DNA from: Cyclobacteriaceae bacterium
Lineage (GTDB): Bacteria; Bacteroidota; Bacteroidia; Cytophagales; Cyclobacteriaceae
DNA length: 64,000 bases
Direction: 5' to 3'
NCBI GenBank assembly: GCA_016787565.1
Contig: JAEUUG010000009.1
Span: 186,001 to 250,000 of the forward strand
The notes beneath the pieces are model-generated. The model saw nothing but the letters and a program-made list of their open reading frames with translations, had not been told where the DNA came from and made no database searches. The position numbers and the translations under genes are program-made. Shown here piece after piece: positions 8,339-16,729 of the stretch; position 1 is the stretch's first letter, and each line of letters begins with the position of its first letter.

Positions 8339-9862
8339 TTATTCCATTACTTCAGCTTTCTTACGGTTACTCAAAAATAGCATACCGATAATAGAACTGA
8401 TTCCGGCTACTGCTATCGGATACCATAACCCTGCCAATGGATCACCCGTTGGGTTGCTATTCGTTTTACTTGCCTCATATAAACTCGTAGCAATAAAAGG
8501 TGTCAGTCCACCAAAAATACCATTACCGATATGATACGGCAGCGACATGGAGGTATACCGAATTTTTGTTGGAAACAATTCGACCAGAAAGGCCGCGATA
8601 GGACCATACACCATCGTTACTAAAATAACCTGAATGACTACTATACCAATCATACTCCAATAGGGATGTGAACCTAACCGAACTTCCTTTGTAACGGTTG
8701 TCGAAATGGAAGATGTTGTTACCGATTCCAGTAGCGAAGAACCATCCGCATACTGTTTGATTGTTTGTGACGTAACAACCGAGTCGCCCGAATCCTGTAT
8801 TGAAACTAATTGGTTAGCAGTTGCCTGATCTTTTAATTCGATTTTAAGACCAGTATCTGCGAGTATAGTCATTTGCTTGTAGAGCGGCCGATACAGAAAA
8901 ACTGCGAGAATCATTCCCACCATCATAATCATTTTTCGTCCGATGCGATCGGAGAGCCATCCGAAATAAATAAAGAGTGGTGTACCAATCAGCAAGGCTA
9001 TTGCAATAATGTTTCTGGTTTGCACAAACTCAACCTGGCACGTCTTTTCAATAAATGTCATCGCATAAAACTGCCCTGTGTACCAAACAACCCCTTGACC
9101 TGCTGTTGCTCCGAACAGCGCAATCAACACCAGCTTAAGGTTTTCTTTCTTTCCAAAGCTTTCCTTGATTGGGTTTTTAGAAACTTTGCCTTCTGCTTTT
9201 ATCTTGGCAAACAAAGGTGACTCCTCCATTTTCATTCTGATAAAAACAGAAACACCAACAAGTACTGCGGAAAGGATAAAAGGAATCCGCCATCCCCAGG
9301 CGCTGAACGCTTCAATGCCAACAGATTGGCGAACTGCCAGAATAACACCAATGGAAACAAAGAGTCCGAGCGTAGCCGTAGTTTGAATAAAACTGGTATA
9401 AAATCCGCGCTTTGCTGCAGGTGCATGCTCGGCTACATACGTGGCAGCTCCACCATACTCTCCTCCCAGGGCCAAACCCTGAAGCAAGCGAAGAATCAGG
9501 ACGATCAAGGGAGCAAAAAGACCAATGCGTTCATAGCCCGGTACTAAACCAATCGCAAAGGTGGAGCCTCCCATCAGCACCAGCGTTACCATAAATGTAT
9601 ATTTCCTGCCGACAATATCGCCCAGTCTTCCAAACACGATGGCCCCGAACGGGCGAACAATAAATCCAGCGGCAAATGTTGCCAGTGTAGAAAGAAAGGC
9701 TGCTGTTGGATTAGTCTGCGGAAAAAATTGAACCGATAAAATTGTAGCGAGACTTCCAAAAATATAAAAGTCGTACCACTCGATAAGCGTACCAACTGAT
9801 GATGCCGTTATAACAAACCAAAGCTTCCTCTTTTCCTGAGGAGTAATGACCGTTGCGTCCAT
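8339..9862 (-). CDS. MFS transporter, metabolite:H+ symporter (MHS) subfamily
   Basis: A 507-residue, 12-span permease. MHS-family motifs are clear: GTLIEWYDFYIFGSLA in the first span, RPFGAIVFGRLGDIVGRKYTF (motif A) between spans 2 and 3, and RLLQGLALGGEYGGAATYVAEHAP in span 4. This group includes ProP, KgtP and ShiA, which import osmolytes or organic acids with protons; the substrate cannot be read from sequence. Unusual is a hydrophilic insert of about 65 residues (roughly 330-400, Thr/Ser-rich, including SSLLESVTTSSISTTVTKE) in an external loop of the C-terminal half. First gene of the MFS-DUF4184-ligD operon; a promoter-like pair of boxes lies just upstream. Confidence 0.9.
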   Translation of the reverse strand: MDATVITPQEKRKLWFVITASSVGTLIEWYDFYIFGSLATILSVQFFPQTNPTAAFLSTLATFAAGFIVRPFGAIVFGRLGDIVGRKYTFMVTLVLMGGSTFAIGLVPGYERIGLFAPLIVLILRLLQGLALGGEYGGAATYVAEHAPAAKRGFYTSFIQTTATLGLFVSIGVILAVRQSVGIEAFSAWGWRIPFILSAVLVGVSVFIRMKMEESPLFAKIKAEGKVSKNPIKESFGKKENLKLVLIALFGATAGQGVVWYTGQFYAMTFIEKTCQVEFVQTRNIIAIALLIGTPLFIYFGWLSDRIGRKMIMMVGMILAVFLYRPLYKQMTILADTGLKIELKDQATANQLVSIQDSGDSVVTSQTIKQYADGSSLLESVTTSSISTTVTKEVRLGSHPYWSMIGIVVIQVILVTMVYGPIAAFLVELFPTKIRYTSMSLPYHIGNGIFGGLTPFIATSLYEASKTNSNPTGDPLAGLWYPIAVAGISSIIGMLFLSNRKKAEVME

Positions 9863-9882
9863 ACTGAAAAATCTACTTCAGG

Positions 9883-9913
9883 GAAAGATAAGTAGAATTA
9901 CCATTCGTGCAAA
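9883..9913 (-). promoter_or_regulatory. Bacteroidota-type promoter for the MFS-DUF4184-ligD operon
   Basis: On the minus strand TTTG (9910-9913) is followed after 19 bp by TATCTTTC (9883-9890), a 7-of-8 match to the extended -7 consensus, at the known TTTG-N19-TAnnTTTG spacing. The start codon of the MFS gene follows 20 bp after the -7 box. Confidence 0.45.
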
Positions 9914-9933
9914 AGCCAGATAGAGCAGTATGA

Positions 9934-10836
9934 CTAAAAGAAAATCTCCTGTGCTAACCGAAATGTATTGGCATGGGCTTCAATAATGTCGCGCAGATCG
10001 GGGGAATAGCCACCACCCATACTGGCCACAATGGGAATGCGATAACGCCTGGCCAGTTGCCATACCATACGATCGCGTTCTTTGCAACCTGCTCGTGTTA
10101 CATTCAGTCGTCCGAGTTTATCCGTATCTAAAATATCAACTCCCGATTGGTAAAATATAAAATCAGGTTGAACCTCATCCAGCACTTCCTTCAGGTTAAC
10201 ATCCAGGATACCCAAATAAAATTTATCATCCGCATAATCCGGTAGGCCAATATCACGATCGGAGTTTTCCTTTTGAAGCGGATAATTATTGGCGCCATGT
10301 ATACTGAATGTGAACACCTGTGGATTATTGCGAAAAATCTGTGCGGTTCCATTGCCCTGGTGCACATCCAAATCCACAACTAAAATCTTGTTGACAAGTT
10401 TTTTGCTGAGCAGATGATGTGCCGCAACAGCAATATCATTTAACAAGCAAAATCCTTCTCCCTTGTTGGAAAAAGCGTGGTGTGTCCCTCCCGCAATATT
10501 CATGGCCACACCGTATTGTAAAGCATACGTTGCACACTGCAGGGTTCCCTGGGTAATCATAAGTTCCCGGTCAATGAGTTGCTGGGTCAATGGAAATCCG
10601 GTTCGTCTGACTTCAGCTGATGTCAGGGATAACCCGGATAACCTTCTCCAATATTCTGCATCATGTGCCAAAAGAATATGCGCTTCCGCTACCGGATGCG
10701 GATGAAAAATATTTTCACTTGAGAGCGTGCCTTCATATACCAGTTGCTGTGGAAGTATTTCATACTTGCTCATCGGAAACCGATGTCCAGGCGGAAGCGG
10801 CAAAATATAATGTTCAGTCCAAGCAACTTTTAACAT
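9934..10836 (-). CDS. Histone deacetylase family protein (zinc-dependent deacylase)
   Basis: A 300-residue arginase/deacetylase-fold enzyme. Catalytic features are intact: AGGTHHAF with the His pair at about 119-120, VVDLDVHQGNGTA with the zinc-binding Asp and His at about 157-159, YQSGVDIL carrying the distal zinc-binding Asp, and SMGGGYSPD near the C-terminus. The short form, ending shortly after the GGGY motif, resembles the class IV/HDAC11-like bacterial proteins. Bacterial members deacetylate acetylpolyamines, acetoin-pathway or unknown acylated small molecules rather than histones; the substrate here is unknown. The N-terminus MLKVAWTEHYILPLPPGHRFP is typical, so the start is secure, yet a terminator-like hairpin ends immediately before it. 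Confidence 0.9.
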   Translation of the reverse strand: MLKVAWTEHYILPLPPGHRFPMSKYEILPQQLVYEGTLSSENIFHPHPVAEAHILLAHDAEYWRRLSGLSLTSAEVRRTGFPLTQQLIDRELMITQGTLQCATYALQYGVAMNIAGGTHHAFSNKGEGFCLLNDIAVAAHHLLSKKLVNKILVVDLDVHQGNGTAQIFRNNPQVFTFSIHGANNYPLQKENSDRDIGLPDYADDKFYLGILDVNLKEVLDEVQPDFIFYQSGVDILDTDKLGRLNVTRAGCKERDRMVWQLARRYRIPIVASMGGGYSPDLRDIIEAHANTFRLAQEIFF

Positions 10837-10875
10837 AAAAAAAACAGTTGACAGGTTTCACTATCAACTGTAACT
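10837..10875 (-). terminator. Intrinsic terminator after the His-rich lipoprotein gene
   Basis: On the minus strand ACAGTTGA (10864-10871) pairs with TCAACTGT (10844-10851) around a 12-nt loop and is followed by a run of eight T. The T run ends two bases before the ATG of the deacetylase gene, so it also forms that gene's leader. Confidence 0.8.
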
Positions 10876-10895
10876 TTTTTAACACACAATACCTG

Positions 10896-11366
10896 TTAAT
10901 GTTCTTCCTTGTGATGATTATCATGACCACCGTACCACGCTTCCTGAATTTTATGAAACTGATCGTGTACCGTTGTCAGGGAGGCGGCAATCGCTTCATC
11001 GGATGAGCCTGCTTTTATAGCATCAGCCAGTGCGCGCGTATCGGCTTTAAGTTTTTCGATATTGGCTTTAACTTCATCGTTATTCACTTTCTCCGGAAGT
11101 GCAACAGAAGACCACTTTTCAGCCTCAATGGCCAGGTGCTCGGCATGCACTTTAATTGGCTCAAGGTTAGCCGAATCCTTGTACGGATGAAAGGTCTCGG
11201 CCATAATCATGTGGAAGCTGTCCATTTCTTTCCAATCGTGCTCATCACTTGCTGAGGCCTCATGTTCATGCTCGTGATCATGAGCTTCTTTTTTACCGGA
11301 ACATGCAACAACAAAAAGTGCCAGCACATACACTAAAAGCAATAATTTGGAGTAATTTTTTTTCAT
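10896..11366 (-). CDS. His-rich lipoprotein, putative metal-binding
   Basis: A small lipoprotein of about 156 residues. The signal ends LALFVVACSG, with Cys lipidated. The mature N-terminus carries a His/Glu-rich stretch (AHDHEHEHEASASDEHDW), and the C-terminus has another (GGHDNHHKEEH). Between them is an all-helical domain with spaced His residues (FHMIMAETFHPYKD, VHAEHLAIEAEKW, VHDQFHKIQEAWYG), compatible with a four-helix bundle binding metal. The family is not recognised. The start used is the ATG at 11364-11366 (MKKNYSK); earlier in-frame ATGs at 11369 and 11381 are possible. A good terminator follows the stop. Metal sequestration in the periplasm is inferred from composition. Confidence 0.7.
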   Translation of the reverse strand: MKKNYSKLLLLVYVLALFVVACSGKKEAHDHEHEHEASASDEHDWKEMDSFHMIMAETFHPYKDSANLEPIKVHAEHLAIEAEKWSSVALPEKVNNDEVKANIEKLKADTRALADAIKAGSSDEAIAASLTTVHDQFHKIQEAWYGGHDNHHKEEH

Positions 11367-11400
11367 CATGGCGTTAATCATTAGTAAGAATAATTTTTTG

Positions 11401-11408
11401 CAAATATA
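11401..11408 (-). promoter_or_regulatory. -7 box for the His-rich lipoprotein gene
   Basis: TATATTTG on the minus strand matches TAnnTTTG exactly and lies 34 bp before the preferred ATG. No convincing TTTG -33 box is seen at the normal distance. Confidence 0.35.
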
Positions 11409-11422
11409 TATTTCCAGTTTTA

Positions 11423-14400
11423 TCAGGCATCTCTCTTTCTGTACTTTCTTTTCATTTCAAAGAAATTCACCATGTACAGCAACACATCGGCATACAAGGC
11501 TACAAATAGAAAAAAAGTCATCAACCAGATAACAACTAGATTAAAGTACTGCGTTTCAAATGACCTCCCTAAAAAATGTTTAGTGGGTTGAAAGAAATTA
11601 GCGGTAAAGTCGAATACATTTTTAGGGCGGTGCTCATCGTTATAAATTGGATCAATTTTTTGGGTCAATTGCCCCCTAAACTCCACGATACGATCCTGAT
11701 CCGACACATTTTTTACCGCATCTGTCACGGCTGCATTAACGTACTGATCGCGTAATCTTTTATAACGGGTTGCCTTTTCTTCTGTATCCGTAGCTTCTTG
11801 TATGATCTTTTCCTTCTCTTCTTCTGCTTGTGCCAGTTTAGTTCCATAAAATACACGTAAGGCTGTCAGGAATTTCTGCGTTTGCTGATGAACTGCAGAA
11901 TCAAACTTGCCAATCTCCAAACGATCTATTACCGGAAATTTATCCTCTCCTACAACCTGTAATTCCTGGCGTATCTCATGCTGAAGAAGATTCAGCGAAT
12001 AGGCCAACTTTTCATGATTAGGGTTACGCCAATGATTGGAGTTGTTCAGGCAATACGCAAGCTTTGTTTCCAGATTATTGATGTAGTAATTACGCTTGTA
12101 CATGGATTTCGCGATTACCTTATCCAGCTCATAGAACTGTTTTTCAAATGGATTGTCTTTGAATTGTGTAACCATAAAAGCCTCAAAAGCCCACCGCGAG
12201 GCCATCACTTCACCCATGACGGGTATACCAATCGGCTTGCCCACACTTGGATTAAACTTATCAAAATTGATCACCACGCCACTCAATAATAGTTGAGGAA
12301 TGATGAGCAGTGGGATAAGGATGTAGATGGTGACTGCTGAATTAAAGGCAGAAGAAATGTTCAGTCCCAGCATATTTGCAAAACAGGCGCAACTGAATAA
12401 AATGAACCAATAACGTAGTTCCGTCAGTGGAATTTCCAGAATCAGATTGCCGATTAAAACAAAAAGAATTGTTTGAATGGCAGAAATGGTAAACATGATC
12501 GCCACCTTTGAAAAAAGGTAACTCCCTCTGCTCAGGTGAAGGAATTGCTCACGTTTCAAAATTTTACGGTCTCTGAAAATCTCTTCTGCACTTACCGTCA
12601 AGCCAAAGAAAAGTGCTACCACCACACTCATAAAAAAGTAGACCGGAATATTCTGATTGTTGTAAAATGTATAGGCTGCATTTCCATCCAACACATTGTA
12701 GTACTTCACCATGAAGCCAATAAAAAAAGCCAATACTGGAGCTTCCAGTAAATTGATGGTGAGGTATTGCCTGTTTGCGAGTTTCGAAAGCACATCACGC
12801 GTAATAAATACTTTTAGCTGATTAACTCCGTTCGGAATTTTCTGACTGACCGGTATCGATTCGGATATATGCTGAACTTTCGGAATTTTTATCTTTTGCT
12901 TAAAATACTGATACCATTGGCCAGGAGAAATCTTTCGTGTATTGGTCAGGCGACCATACTCATTCACCACTTTAGTTTCAATGATATTAAATATCTGTTC
13001 GGGATTAATGTTGCCGCACTCCGGGCAGGCGCCCTGATTTTTGTTTGCAGCATTAATGATGTCACGAAAATACAGCACCGCATCAACCGGGTTACCGTAG
13101 TAAATCTGAAAGCCTCCGGAATCTAAAATGATGAGCGTGTCAAACATTTTGAAAATATCCGATGATGGCTGGTGAATAACCACGAATACCATCTTTCCCC
13201 GCAGTGAAAGTTCCTTCAGCAAATCCATGATATTCTCAGAATCACGGGAAGAAAGACCAGAGGTTGGCTCATCAACAAAAAGTACGGATGGCTCACGCAA
13301 TAATTCCAGGCCAATGTTCAATCTTTTCCGCTGGCCACCGCTGATGGTTTTCTCCATAACTGAACCGACTTTCAGATCGCGAATTTCGGATAGCCCGAGA
13401 TTATATAAGACCTGCATGACGAGTTTGATAATTTCCTCATCCGTTTTATTTCCAAAACAAAGTTTGGCTGCGTAAAACAAGTTGTCGAATACAGTCAGAT
13501 CTTCAATGAGCAAATCATCCTGCGGAATATATCCGATAACACCTTCAACCTTCTTCGGATTTTCATGTACATCAAATCCATTGATGATGACACGGCCACT
13601 GGATGGGCGCTCTGTTCCATTGAGCACATTCAAAAGTGTGGATTTTCCAGATCCGCTTGCGCCCATCAATCCAATAAGCTTTCCTCCGTGCTCGGCTATG
13701 TTTACATTTTGAAGGCCTGCTTTGCCACTTTTGAAATGATAAAAGATGTGATCGGCAGAAAATGAAATCTTCAGCTGGCTTTCACCAATCAAAAATTTTC
13801 CAATAATATCACTGTAGTAAATTGTTTCAACCTTGTCACCGCGAATGGTACTGCCGGTTGGAAATATATCAACCTTTCTACTCTTCAGGAGGATACTATT
13901 CAGGTAGAGTGTTGATATACCGAGATACTTGATAAAATACGTTTCAGCATCCTGCAGGCGGAGTATCGCAATAAGTCCGGTAAGGTTTTTTTCTGTTATC
14001 CGTGGGCCCGGATAGGGTTGGTCATCTGACCCTTCATCGATTATCAATACATGCTTTGAACCAAGTTCATCAATATCCTGGCCGGTAACAAAATTCCGAA
14101 GTGCCTGAACATCGGTCTTAGGAATCCGCAACGCCTGCCCGATATAGAAAATCAAATTGCCTTGCCGATCGGAAATGGTCATATCAGCAAAAACCAATTC
14201 AATGATCTTGATGATGAGTACCAATTTCTGTTGCATCGTCAATGCCTGATTGACTTGCTTCACGATTTGCATAATCTTGGCCCAGTCATCAACAAATTGC
14301 TGCGTTTCAGGGTCAAGGTTATGACTGTGACGTTCCTCATCCGCCTCCCGGGATTGGCTGAGTTCGTCAAAGAGCTTCAGGAAGTACGTGGTGGCTTCTC

Positions 14401-14515
14401 GGTTAAGATGTACGCTAAGAAAATCTTTTACATTATTGCGTTCATCTTCCGTGATACGTTCACGTGCTACAATGGCAAAAAGCTGAATTATTGCTTTGAG
14501 AAGTTCTTCACTCAT
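11423..14515 (-). CDS. ABCG-type ABC transporter with N-terminal TerB-like domain
   Basis: A 1030-residue half-transporter. Residues 1-150 are a helical domain resembling TerB (acidic tellurite-resistance-like fold). The ATPase follows: Walker A GASGSGKST at about 285-293, signature ISGGQRKRLNIGLELL at 391-406, Walker B VLFVDEPTSGLSS at 411-423, H-loop VVIHQPSSD. A CPECGNINPEQIF motif at about 487-499 looks like half a zinc ribbon. Membrane spans at roughly 580-780 form an ABC2-type permease, then a charged coiled region (about 800-960) with a final membrane pair. The ABCG layout (ATPase before permease, export type) is clear; the substrate is unknown. Such large proteins are common in Bacteroidota but little studied. 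It stands alone, with terminators or gaps on both sides. Confidence 0.85.
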   Translation of the reverse strand: MSEELLKAIIQLFAIVARERITEDERNNVKDFLSVHLNREATTYFLKLFDELSQSREADEERHSHNLDPETQQFVDDWAKIMQIVKQVNQALTMQQKLVLIIKIIELVFADMTISDRQGNLIFYIGQALRIPKTDVQALRNFVTGQDIDELGSKHVLIIDEGSDDQPYPGPRITEKNLTGLIAILRLQDAETYFIKYLGISTLYLNSILLKSRKVDIFPTGSTIRGDKVETIYYSDIIGKFLIGESQLKISFSADHIFYHFKSGKAGLQNVNIAEHGGKLIGLMGASGSGKSTLLNVLNGTERPSSGRVIINGFDVHENPKKVEGVIGYIPQDDLLIEDLTVFDNLFYAAKLCFGNKTDEEIIKLVMQVLYNLGLSEIRDLKVGSVMEKTISGGQRKRLNIGLELLREPSVLFVDEPTSGLSSRDSENIMDLLKELSLRGKMVFVVIHQPSSDIFKMFDTLIILDSGGFQIYYGNPVDAVLYFRDIINAANKNQGACPECGNINPEQIFNIIETKVVNEYGRLTNTRKISPGQWYQYFKQKIKIPKVQHISESIPVSQKIPNGVNQLKVFITRDVLSKLANRQYLTINLLEAPVLAFFIGFMVKYYNVLDGNAAYTFYNNQNIPVYFFMSVVVALFFGLTVSAEEIFRDRKILKREQFLHLSRGSYLFSKVAIMFTISAIQTILFVLIGNLILEIPLTELRYWFILFSCACFANMLGLNISSAFNSAVTIYILIPLLIIPQLLLSGVVINFDKFNPSVGKPIGIPVMGEVMASRWAFEAFMVTQFKDNPFEKQFYELDKVIAKSMYKRNYYINNLETKLAYCLNNSNHWRNPNHEKLAYSLNLLQHEIRQELQVVGEDKFPVIDRLEIGKFDSAVHQQTQKFLTALRVFYGTKLAQAEEEKEKIIQEATDTEEKATRYKRLRDQYVNAAVTDAVKNVSDQDRIVEFRGQLTQKIDPIYNDEHRPKNVFDFTANFFQPTKHFLGRSFETQYFNLVVIWLMTFFLFVALYADVLLYMVNFFEMKRKYRKRDA

Positions 14516-14584
14516 GCGTGCTGGCTATGCAACTTCCAAAATAAGACTTAAAAGGGATACTTTAATATCAAATGCGTTAAAAAG

Positions 14585-14614
14585 AAAAAGACAGGTATTG
14601 CTGCCTGCCTTTTT
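14585..14614 (-). terminator. Intrinsic terminator after the C-terminal processing protease gene
   Basis: AAAAAGACAGG (14585-14595) pairs with CCTGCCTTTTT (14604-14614) with one mismatch; on the minus strand the stem is followed by a T-rich tail. It lies 20 bp past the stop of the protease gene. Confidence 0.7.
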
Positions 14615-14633
14615 CAATGTGTTAGTATATGAA

Positions 14634-16682
14634 CTAACCAATCTTTGAGTTGATCAGATCACTCAATACAAATAGTCCTTCACGAAGGTATTCGTCCTCA
14701 AGGGTTAAAATGTCAGTTGTCTTTCCCAACTCCTTATCCACAAGTTTCGAATTCAACTTATCATTCGCTGACTTTTTCATTTCTGCCTCCTCAAGTTCCT
14801 TTTTGCGAACTTCTTCTTTCAGAGAAATTTTTGTTTGCGCAAGATTCTTTCGAGTCTCTTCAGTTTCTTTTACAAAACGGTTCAATGAATCATCTCTTTT
14901 TAGGCGCTCCTGATAGGATTTGTTTAGTCCTGAAATAATCTTGTCGTTGATGACCGGAGTTCGTTGGTAAAGGGTGCCCCGGATTTCATCCCACGGAAGC
15001 GCACTTGGATTTGAACTCTCACCAAACTGCTCTGCATCAAGAGCTGTTGGCAATTTTACATCTGGTGTAACACCCTTATTTTGCGTACTGCTGCCAGTTA
15101 CCCGGTAGAATTTTTGAAACGTTAGTTTTAGTTCACCCACCGGATCTTTAGAATCCGTTATATAACGATCGAGATCAATAACCGTCTGCACCGTTCCTTT
15201 GCCAAAGGTTGATTCCCCCACCACTACCCCGCGGTGGTAATCCTGTATAGCACCTGCAAAAATTTCAGAGGCCGAAGCACTGAACCGATTCGTCAAAACC
15301 ACTAATGGGCCGTTATAAAATACAGTAGGATCATCATCTGTACCCACCTCAATTCTGTTGGCGGAGTTTTTCACCTGAACAACCGGGCCGTTCTTAATAA
15401 ATAGTCCTGTCAGGTCAATTGCCTCCGTCAGGGAACCCCCTCCGTTGTTACGCAAATCCAAAACCAAACCGGCCACGCCTTCCGTCTGCAATTCTTTAAT
15501 TAACCGCTTCACATCCCGTGTAGTACTGGTATAGTTCGGATCGCCTTTTTGATAGGCTGCAAAATCCATATAAAAGCTCGGCAGGGTTATAACACCCAAC
15601 TTCTGCTGTTTACCGTCTTTGTTATACTCTATAATATTTTTCTTGGCTTGCTGATCTTCCAGTTTTATCTTGTCGCGTATCAGGCTGATCTCCTTCGAAG
15701 GACCATTAATTCCAGTTTCCGATGGAAGAATCAGTAAGCGAACTTTCGTGCCCTTAGGACCTTTGATGAGTTTTACAACATCATCGATGCGCCAGCCAAT
15801 CACATCAATCATTTCACCTTCATCGCCCTGGGCGACAGCAATAATCCGGTCATTATTATGAATCAAATTACTTTTTTCGGCAGGACCACCGGGAATAACT
15901 TCTGCCACCCGGGTATAATCATTATCGGTCTGAAGCCTTGCGCCAATTCCTTCAAGTGAAAGACTCATGCTTTGTTTAAAGCGATCGGCTGCAGCTGGTG
16001 AAAAATAATTGGTGTGTGGATCGTATGCTTCTGTAATACTGTTCATGTATATCTCGAAAACATCCTCCGCATTCACATCACGCGAATATGTTTTTATCAA
16101 GCGGGTATACCGTTCGGAAATTGTCTTTTGAATTTCATCCTGCTTCTTACCGGCAAGTTTTAAACTCAATGCCTGGCTCTTGATTATCTTACGCCAAACA
16201 TCATTTAGCTCTGCTGTATTCTTGCACCAGGGTTCTTTATCACGGTCAGTTTCATAAAACTCTTCTACGGAATAGTCAAAATCCTGAGATACCAACGTAT
16301 TCAGAACATAGTCCATTCGCTCGGTAAACCGCTGCCTGAAAAGATTATATATAACGTAGGCAGGTTCAACATTTTCGGCTCGTGTTAAGTCATCAATTTG
16401 GTAACGGTATTTTTCAAAAGAGGCTAAATCAACAGTAGTGAAGTAACTCTTATTGTTATCAAGACTTTTGACGAACTGATCCAAAATAACCGATGACAAC
16501 GAATCGTTCAACTGAATTTTCCGATAATGGTTATTGTCCAGAATATACGCTACTACTTTGGCTTCCTTCCCATAAATGGGTTTGGGCTTTAACGTAGTGG
16601 TATCACCCGGAAAGCTAAACGATAAAAAGAAGGAACTCACCAGGGCTCCAACCAATACTACCTGCCGCATCACATTTTTCAT
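14634..16682 (-). CDS. prc: Carboxy-terminal processing (tail-specific) protease, S41A
   Basis: A 682-residue periplasmic protease of the Tsp/Prc type. An N-terminal signal (VVLVGALVSSFFLSFSFPG) is followed by the long helical Prc N-terminal region, a PDZ domain (SLEGIGARLQTD at about 240 and the GGPAEKSNLIHNNDRIIAV segment), and the S41 domain with GVAGLVLDLRNNGGGSLTEAI, the nucleophile Ser in RFSASASEIFAGAIQD and the Lys in ESTFGKGTVQTV. The C-terminal DUF3340-like region ends with a charged coiled coil. It degrades or trims periplasmic proteins by their C-termini. The ATG at 16680-16682 gives a proper signal peptide; the earlier ATG at 16712 adds basic residues only. It follows the zinc-ribbon membrane gene by 47 bp on the same strand. 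Confidence 0.93.
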   Translation of the reverse strand: MKNVMRQVVLVGALVSSFFLSFSFPGDTTTLKPKPIYGKEAKVVAYILDNNHYRKIQLNDSLSSVILDQFVKSLDNNKSYFTTVDLASFEKYRYQIDDLTRAENVEPAYVIYNLFRQRFTERMDYVLNTLVSQDFDYSVEEFYETDRDKEPWCKNTAELNDVWRKIIKSQALSLKLAGKKQDEIQKTISERYTRLIKTYSRDVNAEDVFEIYMNSITEAYDPHTNYFSPAAADRFKQSMSLSLEGIGARLQTDNDYTRVAEVIPGGPAEKSNLIHNNDRIIAVAQGDEGEMIDVIGWRIDDVVKLIKGPKGTKVRLLILPSETGINGPSKEISLIRDKIKLEDQQAKKNIIEYNKDGKQQKLGVITLPSFYMDFAAYQKGDPNYTSTTRDVKRLIKELQTEGVAGLVLDLRNNGGGSLTEAIDLTGLFIKNGPVVQVKNSANRIEVGTDDDPTVFYNGPLVVLTNRFSASASEIFAGAIQDYHRGVVVGESTFGKGTVQTVIDLDRYITDSKDPVGELKLTFQKFYRVTGSSTQNKGVTPDVKLPTALDAEQFGESSNPSALPWDEIRGTLYQRTPVINDKIISGLNKSYQERLKRDDSLNRFVKETEETRKNLAQTKISLKEEVRKKELEEAEMKKSANDKLNSKLVDKELGKTTDILTLEDEYLREGLFVLSDLINSKIG

Positions 16683-16729
16683 TCTTTTTTCTTTCTTGAT
16701 CAAAACGAACAAATCAAAAAATGGTCCAA

